Assembly (NCBI RefSeq): GCF_001423885.1
Contig: NZ_LMPP01000001.1
Span: 248,001 to 312,000 of the forward strand
Source of the DNA: Rathayibacter sp. Leaf185
GTDB lineage: Bacteria; Actinomycetota; Actinomycetes; Actinomycetales; Microbacteriaceae
Direction of reading: 5' to 3'
Length of the DNA: 64,000 bases
Shown: piece by piece, positions 16,575-24,891 of the stretch
Layout: every line of letters starts with the position of its first letter
Position numbering within the stretch: the first letter of the stretch is position 1
Position numbers and translations under genes: made by a program
Notes under the pieces: generated by a model
Seen by the model: only the letters and a program-made list of their open reading frames with translations
What the model was told of the DNA's origin: nothing
The model's database searches: none

Positions 16575-17453
16575 TCAGCCCGTGGTGCCTGCGGCGTAAT
16601 CGGGCGCATCCGGAAGTCCGAACAGACGCTCGAGGGTCTCGATCCCCTGGTCGTGGAGGTACTGCGCGAGCTCGGTGCCGACGTAGCGCAGGTGGTACGG
16701 CTCCGACTCGTAGCCGGTGATCGGCGTGGCGTCGGGCTTGTACCGGACGAGGAAGCCGAACCGGTGCGCGTTCGCTCCGACCCACTGCCCCTCCGCTGTG
16801 TCGCCCCAGCAGATCTCGAGCGCGCACGCCCCCGAGGCGCCGACGACGTCGACGGCCCAGCCCGTCTGGTGCTCGCTGTGGCCCGGGCGGGCGCTGGTCG
16901 CATCCGCCCCGGCCTGGCCGCGTGTCGACACCCAGCCCGCGTAGACGCTGACCTGGGTGTCGTACGAGCGGTACGCGCTCTGCACAGCGAGGGAGAGCCC
17001 CGCCTCCGTCGACGCAGCCGAGAAGAGGGAGACGAGCGCGTCGGCCGTCGCCTGCCGCATCGGCTGGCGGTTGACGTAGGAGACGTCGGGGTAGACGAGA
17101 TCGGCGGGCACGTAGTCGACCGGCGAGAGGGTCCGCAGCTTGTTGACGACCACCCAGACGCTCGCGGGGTCGTCGACCGGGTTCGCGGCCAGGTCGATAC
17201 CCGGAGTGGGGGTGGGGGTCGGAGTGGTCGCCTCACTCGGGGTCGCCGTCGCACTCGCAGACGCGGTCGGCGTCTCGGCGGGCGTCGTGGCAGGGCCCGT
17301 CGGCCCGGCGCTCGGCTCGGCGCCGCGTCCGCTCCCGATCACAGCGCCGACGCCGAACGCGGTGGCACCCGCGGCCGCGGCGACGCCTCCGATGACGAGC
17401 GCCCGGCGCCGGACGGGACGGGAGCGGTCGGAGTCGTTCTCGCTCGGGGTCAT
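16575..17453 (-). CDS. M15 family D-alanyl-D-alanine carboxypeptidase (VanY-like), exported
   Basis: 292 residues. An N-terminal twin-arginine-like stretch (RRRALVIGGVAAAAGATAFG) is followed by a Ser/Thr/Pro-rich linker and a VanY domain. The zinc site is visible as SAYRSYDTQ, then RPGHSEHQTGWAVDV (His and Asp ligands) and EPYHLRYVG (His ligand and catalytic Glu region), all intact. It should trim terminal D-Ala from peptidoglycan stem peptides. ATG at 17453. The 184 bases between it and the amidase gene downstream hold no gene; the upstream region to 17645 is shared with the divergent Mur ligase. Confidence 0.92.
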   Translation of the reverse strand: MTPSENDSDRSRPVRRRALVIGGVAAAAGATAFGVGAVIGSGRGAEPSAGPTGPATTPAETPTASASATATPSEATTPTPTPTPGIDLAANPVDDPASVWVVVNKLRTLSPVDYVPADLVYPDVSYVNRQPMRQATADALVSLFSAASTEAGLSLAVQSAYRSYDTQVSVYAGWVSTRGQAGADATSARPGHSEHQTGWAVDVVGASGACALEICWGDTAEGQWVGANAHRFGFLVRYKPDATPITGYESEPYHLRYVGTELAQYLHDQGIETLERLFGLPDAPDYAAGTTG

Positions 17454-17644
17454 GCTCCGAGCCTACGCGCGGCCCTTCGCAGCACTCCCCGCCCCTCGTG
17501 TCCAGGACTGCCCCTTCACGGGGCGCTCCAATATCCTCTAAGGATTCACATAAGCGGCTCCCCTAGCTTGTGTGTCAGCCTCGGCGATCGCGCGGCACCG
17601 CCCCCTCGGATCCGCGAACCCCCGGTCCCGACCGAAAGGACCCC

Positions 17645-19189
17645 ATGCTCCGACCTCGACACGCGCCGGCGGTCCCCCTCGCCGCCCTGACGAGCCTCCT
17701 CGACATCCCCGGCGGCTCCCCCGACGCCGCAGCGATCAGCGGAGTCACGCTCACCGCCTCGGACGTCGAGCCGGGCGACCTCTTCGTCGCCCTGGCCGGC
17801 GTCCACCGCCACGGAGCCGACTTCGTGGCGGAAGCCCGGGAGCACGGTGCGTCCGCCGTGCTGACCGATTCCGCGGGGGAGACGGCCGCCCGTGCGACGG
17901 GTCTTCCCGTCCTCGTCGTCGACGACCCCCGAGCCCGCCTCGGAGCGGTCGCCGCCGCCGTCTACGGCACGTCCGAGCGCGCACCGCTGCTCTTCGCCGT
18001 GACCGGCACCAACGGCAAGACCTCGACCGTGCACATGATCGAGGGGATCCTGCGCCAGCTCGGCGTGGTCCCCGGCCTGAGCTCCACGGCCGAGCGGCAC
18101 ATCGGCGACACCTCCGTCACGAGCGGGCTCACCACCCCCGAGGCGAGCGAGCTGCACGCGCTGATCGCACGCATGCACGAGGAGGGTGTCGGAGCGGCCG
18201 CGATCGAGGTCAGCGCCCAGGCGCTCACCCGCCACCGCGTCGACGGAGTGGTCTTCGACGTCGCCGGCTTCACCAACCTCAGCCACGACCACCTCGACGA
18301 CTACGGCGACATGGACACCTACTTCGCCGAGAAGGCGCAGCTGTTCCAGCCCGATCGCGCGCGCCGGGCCGTCGTCTCGCTCGACTCGCCGGCCGGCGCA
18401 CGGCTGGTCGCGACCGCGGGCATCCCCCTCGTCACGATCACCTCCCACGAGGGGGTCGACGCCGACTGGGCCGTCACGATCCTCGAGCAGGAGTTCGGCC
18501 GTACGCACTTCCGCCTGCAGAACCGCGAGTCGCGGGCGATCACCACGTCGGTGCCGATCATCGGCGCGCACATGGCCGCCAATGCGGCACTCGCGGTGGT
18601 CATGCTGATCGAGGCGGGCCGCCCGATCGGCGAGATCCGCGCGGCGCTGCACCGCGACGGCGGCATCGACGTCTCGCTCCCCGGGCGCACCGAGCGCGTC
18701 TCGGGCGATCGCGGCCCGACCGTCTACGTCGACTTCGGGCACAGCGCCGACGCGTTCCAGCGCACGCTCGAGGCGGTGCGCGAGGTCACCCCGGGCCGCG
18801 TGATCATGGTCTTCGGCGCCGACGGCGACCGCGACGCGCTCAAGCGGCCCGCGATGGCCGAGGCAGCGGTGGCCGGCAGCGACATCCTGGTGATCACCGA
18901 CCACCACCCGCGCTTCGAGGAGCCCTCCTCGATCCGGCGCACTCTCGTGGAGGCGGCACGGGCCGCCCGGCCGGACGGCGAGATCCACGAGGTCGACGAT
19001 CCCAAACGCGCGATCCGCGTCGCCGTCTCGCTCGCCGAGGAGGGCGACTCCATCCTCTGGGCGGGCCCGGGGCATCAGAACTACCGCGACATCCAGGGGG
19101 TCCGCACCCCCTACTCGGCGCGAGCGGAGGCACGTGCCGCGCTCCGCGAGGCCGGCTGGGCCGACGAGGCGGTGCCCTCCCCGGTCTGA
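17645..19189 (+). CDS. Mur ligase family protein (MurE-like UDP-MurNAc-tripeptide synthetase)
   Basis: 514 residues with the three Mur-ligase domains: the N-terminal UDP-binding part (VEPGDLFVALAGVHRHGADFV), the ATP loop VTGTNGKTST (lysine 125), the carbamylated lysine in YFAEKAQLF, and the C-terminal domain with YVDFGHSADAFQRTLEAV and VFGADGDRDALKRPAMAEAA. MurE adds the third residue to UDP-MurNAc-L-Ala-D-Glu. In place of the DNPR motif that selects meso-diaminopimelate it has D419-H-H-P-R, so the amino acid may differ, or this may be a MurE paralogue. It stands outside any division/cell-wall cluster. ATG at 17645 follows GAAAGGA. Confidence 0.85.
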   Translation: MLRPRHAPAVPLAALTSLLDIPGGSPDAAAISGVTLTASDVEPGDLFVALAGVHRHGADFVAEAREHGASAVLTDSAGETAARATGLPVLVVDDPRARLGAVAAAVYGTSERAPLLFAVTGTNGKTSTVHMIEGILRQLGVVPGLSSTAERHIGDTSVTSGLTTPEASELHALIARMHEEGVGAAAIEVSAQALTRHRVDGVVFDVAGFTNLSHDHLDDYGDMDTYFAEKAQLFQPDRARRAVVSLDSPAGARLVATAGIPLVTITSHEGVDADWAVTILEQEFGRTHFRLQNRESRAITTSVPIIGAHMAANAALAVVMLIEAGRPIGEIRAALHRDGGIDVSLPGRTERVSGDRGPTVYVDFGHSADAFQRTLEAVREVTPGRVIMVFGADGDRDALKRPAMAEAAVAGSDILVITDHHPRFEEPSSIRRTLVEAARAARPDGEIHEVDDPKRAIRVAVSLAEEGDSILWAGPGHQNYRDIQGVRTPYSARAEARAALREAGWADEAVPSPV

Positions 19190-19220
19190 CCTCTCTCCGC
19201 GGCGCCTGAGATCCCGTTCA

Positions 19221-19246
19221 GGCTCGCCGGAGCCCCTGGGCGAGCC
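19221..19246 (+). terminator. Short hairpin after the Mur ligase gene
   Basis: GGCTCGCC at 19221-19228 pairs with GGCGAGCC at 19239-19246 (8 bp, ten-base loop), 32 bases after the Mur ligase stop. There is no T-tract, so terminator activity is only likely. Downstream, up to 19334, is the leader of the DHA2 transporter gene. Confidence 0.45.
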
Positions 19247-19333
19247 GTCGCACCAGGTGTAACTTTGCGCAGCACGCAACGTTTGCGGCGGATCGCCGTG
19301 CCTGGGACGCGTCCGCCAGACAAGGGGACCACC

Positions 19334-21166
19334 ATGGCGGACACCGCACCACGCTCGGCCTCGGCCGAGGCCACGCCCTCGGGCGCGATCATGACCCACC
19401 GGCAGATCCTCTTCGTGATCTTCGGCCTGATGGCGGGCATGTTCCTGTCGTCCCTCGACCAGACGATCGTCGGCACCTCGATGCGCACGATCGCCGACGA
19501 CCTCGACGGGCTCTCGCAGCAGGCCTGGGTCACCACGGCCTACCTGATCGTCTCGACGATCGCGACGCCGATCTACGGCAAGCTCTCCGACATCTTCGGG
19601 AGGCGCCCGCTCTACCTGATCGCGATCGTCCTCTTCCTGATCGGATCGACGCTGGCCGGCTTCTCGACCTCGATGCTCGGACTCGCCGGCTTCCGCGCCG
19701 TGCAGGGACTCGGCGCCGGTGGCCTGATGTCGCTCGCGCTGACCGTGATGGGCGACATCCTGCCTCCCCGCGAGCGCGCGAAGTACCAGGGCTACTTCCT
19801 CGCCGTGTTCGGAGTCTCGAGCGTGGTCGGTCCGCTGATCGGCGGCCTGCTCGCCGGCACCCCCGAGATCCTCTTCATCACCGGCTGGCGCTGGGTGTTC
19901 CTCATCAACCTGCCGATCGGCGCGATCGCGCTCTTCATCGTCGTGCGGTTCCTGCACCTCCCGAAGCCCGCGGGCGAGCGCTCGGTGCGCATCGACTGGT
20001 GGGGCGCCTCCCTCGTCATCGTCGCCGCGGGGCCGCTCCTCCTGATCGCCGAGCAGGGCCGCGAGTGGGGCTGGGGCTCCCCCATCGCCTGGCTCTGCTA
20101 CGTCGTGGGCGCCCTGGGCATCGTCGGCTTCATCCTCGCGGAGCGGATGATGGGCGACGACGCGCTGATCCCTCTCAAGCTCTTCCGCTCGCCGACCTTC
20201 TCGATGGCCACGGTGCTGGGCGTGCTCGTCGGCTTCGGCATGTTCGGCGGGATGATGTCGATCCCGCTGTACCTGCAGCTGGTCAACGGCGCGACGCCGA
20301 CCGAGTCGGGCTTCCTGATGCTCCCGATGATCCTCGGACTGATGATCTCCTCGATCGTCTCGGGCCAGATCATCTCGCGCACCGGCCGCTACCGCGCCTT
20401 CCCGATCGTCGGCACCTTCCTGATGTCGGGCGCCTTCTTCTACTTCACGTTCGTGACGATCGACAAGCCGGTGATCTTCATGATGGGCGGAATGCTGATG
20501 CTCGGCCTCGGCCTCGGCCAGATGATGCAGACGCTCACGCTGGCGTCGCAGAACTCGGTCGACGTCGCCAACATGGGCGTCGCGACCAGCGCCTCGACGT
20601 TCTTCCGGCAGATCGGCGGAACGCTGGGCACCGCGGTCATCTTCTCGGTGCTGTTCAGCCGGATCCCCGAGACGATCGCCGCCGCCTTCAAGAACCCGAC
20701 CATCGCCGCGAACCTCCAGGCCGCCGCCTCCGACCCGACCGTCGCGGCAGACCCGGCCAACGCCGGAATCCTGAAGCTCCTGCAGTCGCAGGACTCCGCG
20801 GCGATCGGCTCGGCTCTCGACGGCGACACGTCGTTCCTGAACACGGCGGACAAGGCGCTCTCGGCGCCGTTCCTCACCGGGTTCAACGACGCGACCGTCA
20901 CCGTGTTCTGGGTGGCGCTGGCCGTGGTGCTCCTGGCCTTCGTGCTCTCGTGGTTCCTCAAGACCCCTCCGCTGCGCGCGAAGTCGGCCATGCAGGAGGC
21001 GCACGACCTCGCGAACGAGGACGCGGCCGCCGAGCTGCGCCGCACCGACCCGCAGCTCGCGGCGCGGGCCGGTGCCGACCTCGCGGCCGGCAGCATCGAG
21101 CCCGACCTGCGCACCGACTCCGTGCGCACGGTGGGCGACGGCTCGGGCGAGCGCAGCACTCGCTGA
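19334..21166 (+). CDS. MFS drug/proton antiporter, DHA2 family (EmrB/QacA type)
   Basis: 610 residues with 14 hydrophobic segments, the DHA2 number. Motif C-type and loop 2-3 motif are visible: FLSSLDQTIVGTSMRTIADDL in helix 1, YGKLSDIFGRRPLYL in the first cytoplasmic loop, and GVSSVVGPLIGGLLAG in helix 5. A long C-terminal cytoplasmic tail is Ala/Arg-rich. It should export hydrophobic compounds or drugs in exchange for protons. ATG at 19334 follows AAGGGGA. No regulator of the TetR or MarR type is adjacent. A clear hairpin terminator follows the stop. Confidence 0.93.
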   Translation: MADTAPRSASAEATPSGAIMTHRQILFVIFGLMAGMFLSSLDQTIVGTSMRTIADDLDGLSQQAWVTTAYLIVSTIATPIYGKLSDIFGRRPLYLIAIVLFLIGSTLAGFSTSMLGLAGFRAVQGLGAGGLMSLALTVMGDILPPRERAKYQGYFLAVFGVSSVVGPLIGGLLAGTPEILFITGWRWVFLINLPIGAIALFIVVRFLHLPKPAGERSVRIDWWGASLVIVAAGPLLLIAEQGREWGWGSPIAWLCYVVGALGIVGFILAERMMGDDALIPLKLFRSPTFSMATVLGVLVGFGMFGGMMSIPLYLQLVNGATPTESGFLMLPMILGLMISSIVSGQIISRTGRYRAFPIVGTFLMSGAFFYFTFVTIDKPVIFMMGGMLMLGLGLGQMMQTLTLASQNSVDVANMGVATSASTFFRQIGGTLGTAVIFSVLFSRIPETIAAAFKNPTIAANLQAAASDPTVAADPANAGILKLLQSQDSAAIGSALDGDTSFLNTADKALSAPFLTGFNDATVTVFWVALAVVLLAFVLSWFLKTPPLRAKSAMQEAHDLANEDAAAELRRTDPQLAARAGADLAAGSIEPDLRTDSVRTVGDGSGERSTR

Positions 21167-21171
21167 CGACG

Positions 21172-21201
21172 AGGTGCCCGGCGGATCCCTGCCGGGCACC
21201 T
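21172..21201 (+). terminator. Hairpin terminator after the DHA2 transporter gene
   Basis: AGGTGCCCGGC (21172-21182) pairs perfectly with GCCGGGCACCT (21191-21201), 11 bp around an eight-base loop, five bases after the stop codon. No T-tract, as is common in high-GC Actinobacteria. Confidence 0.75.
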
Positions 21202-21219
21202 GGCGGCGGGATCGCCGAG

Positions 21220-21229
21220 AGAGCGCTCT
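21220..21229. promoter_or_regulatory. Putative LacI-family operator upstream of the beta-glucosidase
   Basis: AGAGCGCTCT is a perfect 10-bp palindrome with a central CG, the hallmark of LacI-family operators (compare the TGGGAGCGCTCCCA sites of actinobacterial CelR-type repressors). It sits 48 bases before the beta-glucosidase ATG, and the LacI-family gene is the next gene but one. Repression of the pair by that protein is inferred. Confidence 0.6.
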
Positions 21230-21276
21230 ACGAACGCCCTAGGATGTGGGGATACCGCCGCCGAAGGAGTCCGCCG

Positions 21277-22743
21277 ATGAGCGATGCCCGCACCACCACT
21301 CCCCGCCTCACCGAGCAGACCGCCCGGGCCGAGCGCCTCGCGGTCCGCGACTGGCCGATCGGGTTCCTCTGGGGGTCGGCGACCGCCGCGGCCCAGATCG
21401 AGGGCGCCGGTCATGAGGGCGGCAAGGAGGACAGCATCTGGGACGCGTTCTCGCGCGTTCCCGGAGCCGTCGCGAAGGGGGACACTCCCGAGGTCGCCGT
21501 CGACCACTACCACCGCATGCCCGCCGACGTGCAGCTGATGAAGGCGCTGGGCCTCGGCTCGTACCGCTTCTCGGTCAGCTGGGCCCGGGTCAAGCCGGGC
21601 GACCGCCAGGTCAACGGCGAGGGCCTCGACTTCTACTCCCGGCTCGTCGACGAGCTGCTCGCGGCCGGCATCCTGCCCTGGCTGACGCTCTACCACTGGG
21701 ATCTCCCGCAGGCCCTGCAGGAGAAGGGGGGCTGGGCGAACCGCGACACCGCCGAGCGCTTCCGTGACTACGCCGAGGCGGTCCACGCGAGCCTGGGCGA
21801 CCGGGTGCAGCACTGGACCACCTTCAACGAGCCCTTCTGCTCGACCCTGCTCTCCTACGGCGCCGGCATCCATGCTCCCGGAGTGATCTCGCAGCAGGCC
21901 GCGCTCGCTGCGGTCCACCACACCCACCTCGCCCATGGCCTCGCGGTGACGGCCCTACGGGATCTCGGCGCCCAGAACCTCGGCATCACCCTCAACCTCT
22001 CGAACGCCGTGCCCGACGATCCCGACGACGAGGCCGACCTCGACGCCGCCCGCCGCTTCGACGCCCTGCAGAACCGCATCTTCCTCGACCCGCTGCTGCG
22101 CGGCGAGTACCCGGAGGACCTCCTCGAGGACGTCGCCGGTCTCGGCCTGGACGAGCTGATCGCCGACGGCGACCTCGCCGTCATCTCGCAGCCGCTCGAC
22201 TTCCTCGGCGTGAACCACTACCACGACGACAACGTGTCGGCGCATCCGCTGCCCGCTGACGCCGCGGACTTCGCCCAGGCCACCGACCGCGAGGTCGGCT
22301 CGCCGTGGGTCGGGTCGGAGTTCATCACCTTCCCCTCCCGCGGGCTGCCGCGCACGGCGATGGACTGGGAGGTCAACCCCGACGGCCTGCGCTACCTGCT
22401 CACCCGGCTCGGCCTCGAGTACGAGAACCTCCCTCCGCTGTTCGTGACCGAGAACGGAGCGGCCTACGACGACGTGGTCGAGGGTGGCCGCGTCCACGAC
22501 GTCGACCGCACGCAGTACGTGCTCGACCACGTCGAGAAGGTGGCCGACGCCATCGACCAGGGCGCCGACGTGCGCGGCTACTTCGTCTGGTCGCTGCTCG
22601 ACAACTACGAGTGGGCGTGGGGCTACGAGAAGCGCTTCGGCATCGTGCGGGTCGACTACGACTCCCAGGAGCGCCTGATCAAGGACTCGGGCCTGGTCTA
22701 CTCGCGCCTGATCGGCGGCACCGCGGCCGAGGCTCTGGCCTAG
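21277..22743 (+). CDS. bglB: GH1 family beta-glucosidase
   Basis: 488 residues. The GH1 fold is complete: FLWGSATAAAQIEGAGHEGGK at the start, YRFSVSWARVKP, TFNEPF with the acid/base Glu185, and LFVTENGAAYDD with the nucleophile Glu392, then GYFVWSLLDNYEWAWGYEKRFGIV, which closes the aglycone site. It lacks a signal peptide, so it cleaves beta-glucosides in the cytoplasm, releasing glucose. ATG at 21277 follows GAAGGAG. The LacI-family gene begins four bases after its stop, forming an autoregulated pair; no sugar transporter is linked. The symbol is by family, not proven. Confidence 0.93.
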   Translation: MSDARTTTPRLTEQTARAERLAVRDWPIGFLWGSATAAAQIEGAGHEGGKEDSIWDAFSRVPGAVAKGDTPEVAVDHYHRMPADVQLMKALGLGSYRFSVSWARVKPGDRQVNGEGLDFYSRLVDELLAAGILPWLTLYHWDLPQALQEKGGWANRDTAERFRDYAEAVHASLGDRVQHWTTFNEPFCSTLLSYGAGIHAPGVISQQAALAAVHHTHLAHGLAVTALRDLGAQNLGITLNLSNAVPDDPDDEADLDAARRFDALQNRIFLDPLLRGEYPEDLLEDVAGLGLDELIADGDLAVISQPLDFLGVNHYHDDNVSAHPLPADAADFAQATDREVGSPWVGSEFITFPSRGLPRTAMDWEVNPDGLRYLLTRLGLEYENLPPLFVTENGAAYDDVVEGGRVHDVDRTQYVLDHVEKVADAIDQGADVRGYFVWSLLDNYEWAWGYEKRFGIVRVDYDSQERLIKDSGLVYSRLIGGTAAEALA

Positions 22744-22746
22744 GCG

Positions 22747-23769
22747 ATGAGCGGGAGCCTGCGCACGGCGGGGCGGTCGCCCACCCTCGAGATGGTCGCC
22801 GCGCGCGCGGGGGTGTCGCGCGCGACGGTCTCGAGAGTCGTCAACGGCGCGCCGCAGGTCGCGGCCGACATCGTCGCCGCGGTCGAGAAGGCGATCGGCG
22901 AGCTCGACTACGTGCCCAACCGGGCGGCGCGGATGCTCGCCTCGCGCCGCACGCAGTCGATCGCGCTGATCGTGCCGGAATCGACCGCCCGGGTCTTCGC
23001 CGACCCGTTCTTCGCCTCGATCGTGCAGGGCGCGGCGATGCGCCTGGCCGACACCGACTACACGCTGTCGATGCTGATCGCCTCGGAGTCGGACGGCGAG
23101 AAGACCCGGCGCTACCTCCTCGGCGGCAACGTCGACGGCGCCCTCGTCGTCTCGCACCACTCGGGCGACCACTCCTACGCGGCGCTCTCGAACTCCCTCC
23201 CGATCGTGTTCGGCGGACGGCCGCTGTCTCCGGACGAGCGCGGCTCGTACTACGTCGACGTCGACAACGCCGACGGTGCGGCGGTCGCGACCGCGCACCT
23301 GATCGGCCGCGGACGCCGGCGCATCGCGACGATCGCGGGCCCGGCCGACATGCCCCCCGGCGTCGACCGGCTCATCGGCTGGCGGAGCGCCCTGACCGAC
23401 GCCGGTCTCGACGACGGCCTCGTCGAGTGGGGCGACTTCTCGCCCGACAGCGGGACCGAGGCGATGCGCCGCCTCCTCGCGCGCGATCCGTCGATCGACG
23501 GCGTGTTCGCGGCGAACGACCAGATGGCCGTCGGCGCCTACGCGGCGCTGCGGGAGGCGGGCCGCCGCGTCCCCGAGGACGTCGCGGTCGTCGGCTTCGA
23601 CGACGACATGTTCGCCCGCTCGGCGGTGCCCGCCCTGAGCACCGTGCGCCAGATCCCCCTCGAGCTCGGCGCGCGGATGGCCGAGCTGCTCACCGCCCGC
23701 ATCGAGGGAACCCCCGTCGAGCACCGCACGCTGATGCCCACCGAGCTGATCGTCCGCGCCAGCTCCTGA
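22747..23769 (+). CDS. LacI family transcriptional regulator
   Basis: 340 residues: an N-terminal LacI helix-turn-helix (TLEMVAARAGVSRATVSRVVNG) with hinge (LDYVPNRAARMLASRR), then a periplasmic-binding-protein-like sensor domain (SIALIVPESTARVFADPFFASIVQG ... GVFAANDQMAVGAYAAL ... VAVVGFDDDMFARSAVPALSTVRQ). It should repress the adjacent beta-glucosidase and itself until a beta-glucoside or related sugar binds, using the palindrome at 21220-21229. ATG at 22747, four bases after the glucosidase stop, implies co-transcription. Confidence 0.94.
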   Translation: MSGSLRTAGRSPTLEMVAARAGVSRATVSRVVNGAPQVAADIVAAVEKAIGELDYVPNRAARMLASRRTQSIALIVPESTARVFADPFFASIVQGAAMRLADTDYTLSMLIASESDGEKTRRYLLGGNVDGALVVSHHSGDHSYAALSNSLPIVFGGRPLSPDERGSYYVDVDNADGAAVATAHLIGRGRRRIATIAGPADMPPGVDRLIGWRSALTDAGLDDGLVEWGDFSPDSGTEAMRRLLARDPSIDGVFAANDQMAVGAYAALREAGRRVPEDVAVVGFDDDMFARSAVPALSTVRQIPLELGARMAELLTARIEGTPVEHRTLMPTELIVRASS

Positions 23770-23804
23770 CCCGCGCCTCGCCGCACGCCTCGCCGAGCGG
23801 GAGG

Positions 23805-24713
23805 TCACGGGCGCCAGCCGTGCGCCGTCAGGGCGGCTCTGATCTCGGCGACGGTGCGCGCGCGGTCCTTCCCGAGGCCGTCGGCCCGGACGACCACCTG
23901 GATCCAGCCGGCGAGCTGGAGTGCGAGCGAGCGCTCGCGATCGCGCGCGTACTGCGCGTCACTCGACCGATGCTGACTCCCGTCGTACTCGGCAAGGACC
24001 TTCCACCGGCGGAAGACCAGATCGCCGACGGCGATCAGGCGACCGCGGTCGTGGATCTCGGCATTCACCTCGGGCCGCGGAAGGTGCGCCTCCCGCACCA
24101 GGGATCGCAGCCAGGTCTCCCTCCTGGAGGCGGAGGCGGTCGACACGAGGTGCAGTACCGACTGGAGGCTCGCGCGTCCGCGGCCGTGATGGCTGTCGAA
24201 TCTGCTCTGCAGATCGGCGAGAGCCACGTAGGGCCTCGGGTCGGCGACGTCGACATATCGCGGTGCGAGCAGCAGGTGGTCGGCAGCGGCGAGGAGATCC
24301 CGTTCGCTCAGGAGAGTTCCGAGTAAGACCCACGTGGACGCTGGGTCGGTGACGGGCAGCCCACGGCGGCGGACCACCTCGACCTGCTGGGGAAGAACGA
24401 CATGGCCGACGACCCCGCGGGTCCGGGGCGGGCGGCGGGGTGAGAGAACGCTGACGTGGATCGGGTCCTCCGCCGTACTCGACGAAGGAAGCGGCACCGA
24501 CCAGAGCTGTGCCGCGGTGAGGTGGGAGAAGAACTGACCCGCTCGCAGCCGAGGGCGATACGCCTCGGCGCGCTCGAGGTGCGTCACCGGCGCCACGCGC
24601 GTCCTGACTCCGTGGAAGGGACTCGCCAGTCGGGGCGATCGGAGTTCGCCGTCGGTCGTTCCGCTGAGGACGGCCGACCGGCGGCTGAATGCTCCAGGCT
24701 CGAGATTCGTCAT
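23805..24713 (-). CDS. DUF559 domain protein
   Basis: 302 residues, a diverged relative of the product of 7104-7967. The C-terminal domain has the PD-(D/E)XK-like arrangement: VNAEIHDRGRLIAVGDLVFRRWKVLAEYDGSQHR, then DRERSLALQLAGWIQVVVRADGL; here a lysine does precede the EYDG strand. The middle part (GLPVTDPASTWVLLGTLLSERDLLAAADHLLL) matches the same region of the other copy. ATG at 24713 is chosen, since the sequence before it reads through an inverted repeat. Possible nuclease or antitoxin-like protein; role unknown. An orphan DNA methyltransferase lies next upstream on the same strand. Confidence 0.72.
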   Translation of the reverse strand: MTNLEPGAFSRRSAVLSGTTDGELRSPRLASPFHGVRTRVAPVTHLERAEAYRPRLRAGQFFSHLTAAQLWSVPLPSSSTAEDPIHVSVLSPRRPPRTRGVVGHVVLPQQVEVVRRRGLPVTDPASTWVLLGTLLSERDLLAAADHLLLAPRYVDVADPRPYVALADLQSRFDSHHGRGRASLQSVLHLVSTASASRRETWLRSLVREAHLPRPEVNAEIHDRGRLIAVGDLVFRRWKVLAEYDGSQHRSSDAQYARDRERSLALQLAGWIQVVVRADGLGKDRARTVAEIRAALTAHGWRP

Positions 24714-24822
24714 CCCTCGACGATGCCGGAGCCTCGTGCCCCGCGGGCCTTGCACTCCCCACCCCGGGGACGACCTCACCACCCCGCCCCTGTGGAGGAG
24801 GCCCACCAGCTCGACTCCTCGA

Positions 24823-24857
24823 AAGTTGTCGTACTCGACCGCCGAGTACGACAACTT
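24823..24857 (-). terminator. Perfect 15-bp hairpin after the DNA methyltransferase gene
   Basis: AAGTTGTCGTACTCG (24823-24837) and CGAGTACGACAACTT (24843-24857) pair perfectly around the loop ACCGC. It lies 34 bases beyond the methyltransferase stop and ahead of the DUF559 gene, so a terminator is likely. It is notably less GC-rich than its surroundings. Confidence 0.65.
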
Positions 24858-24891
24858 CTGGGGTCTCGGGAGGGTGGCGGGAGGGAGCGGG

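Noticed and set aside
24714-24854. N-terminal extension of the second DUF559 protein to 24854
   Set aside because: It reads through a 15-bp inverted repeat and has no resemblance to the other DUF559 protein; ATG at 24713 gives the expected domain start.
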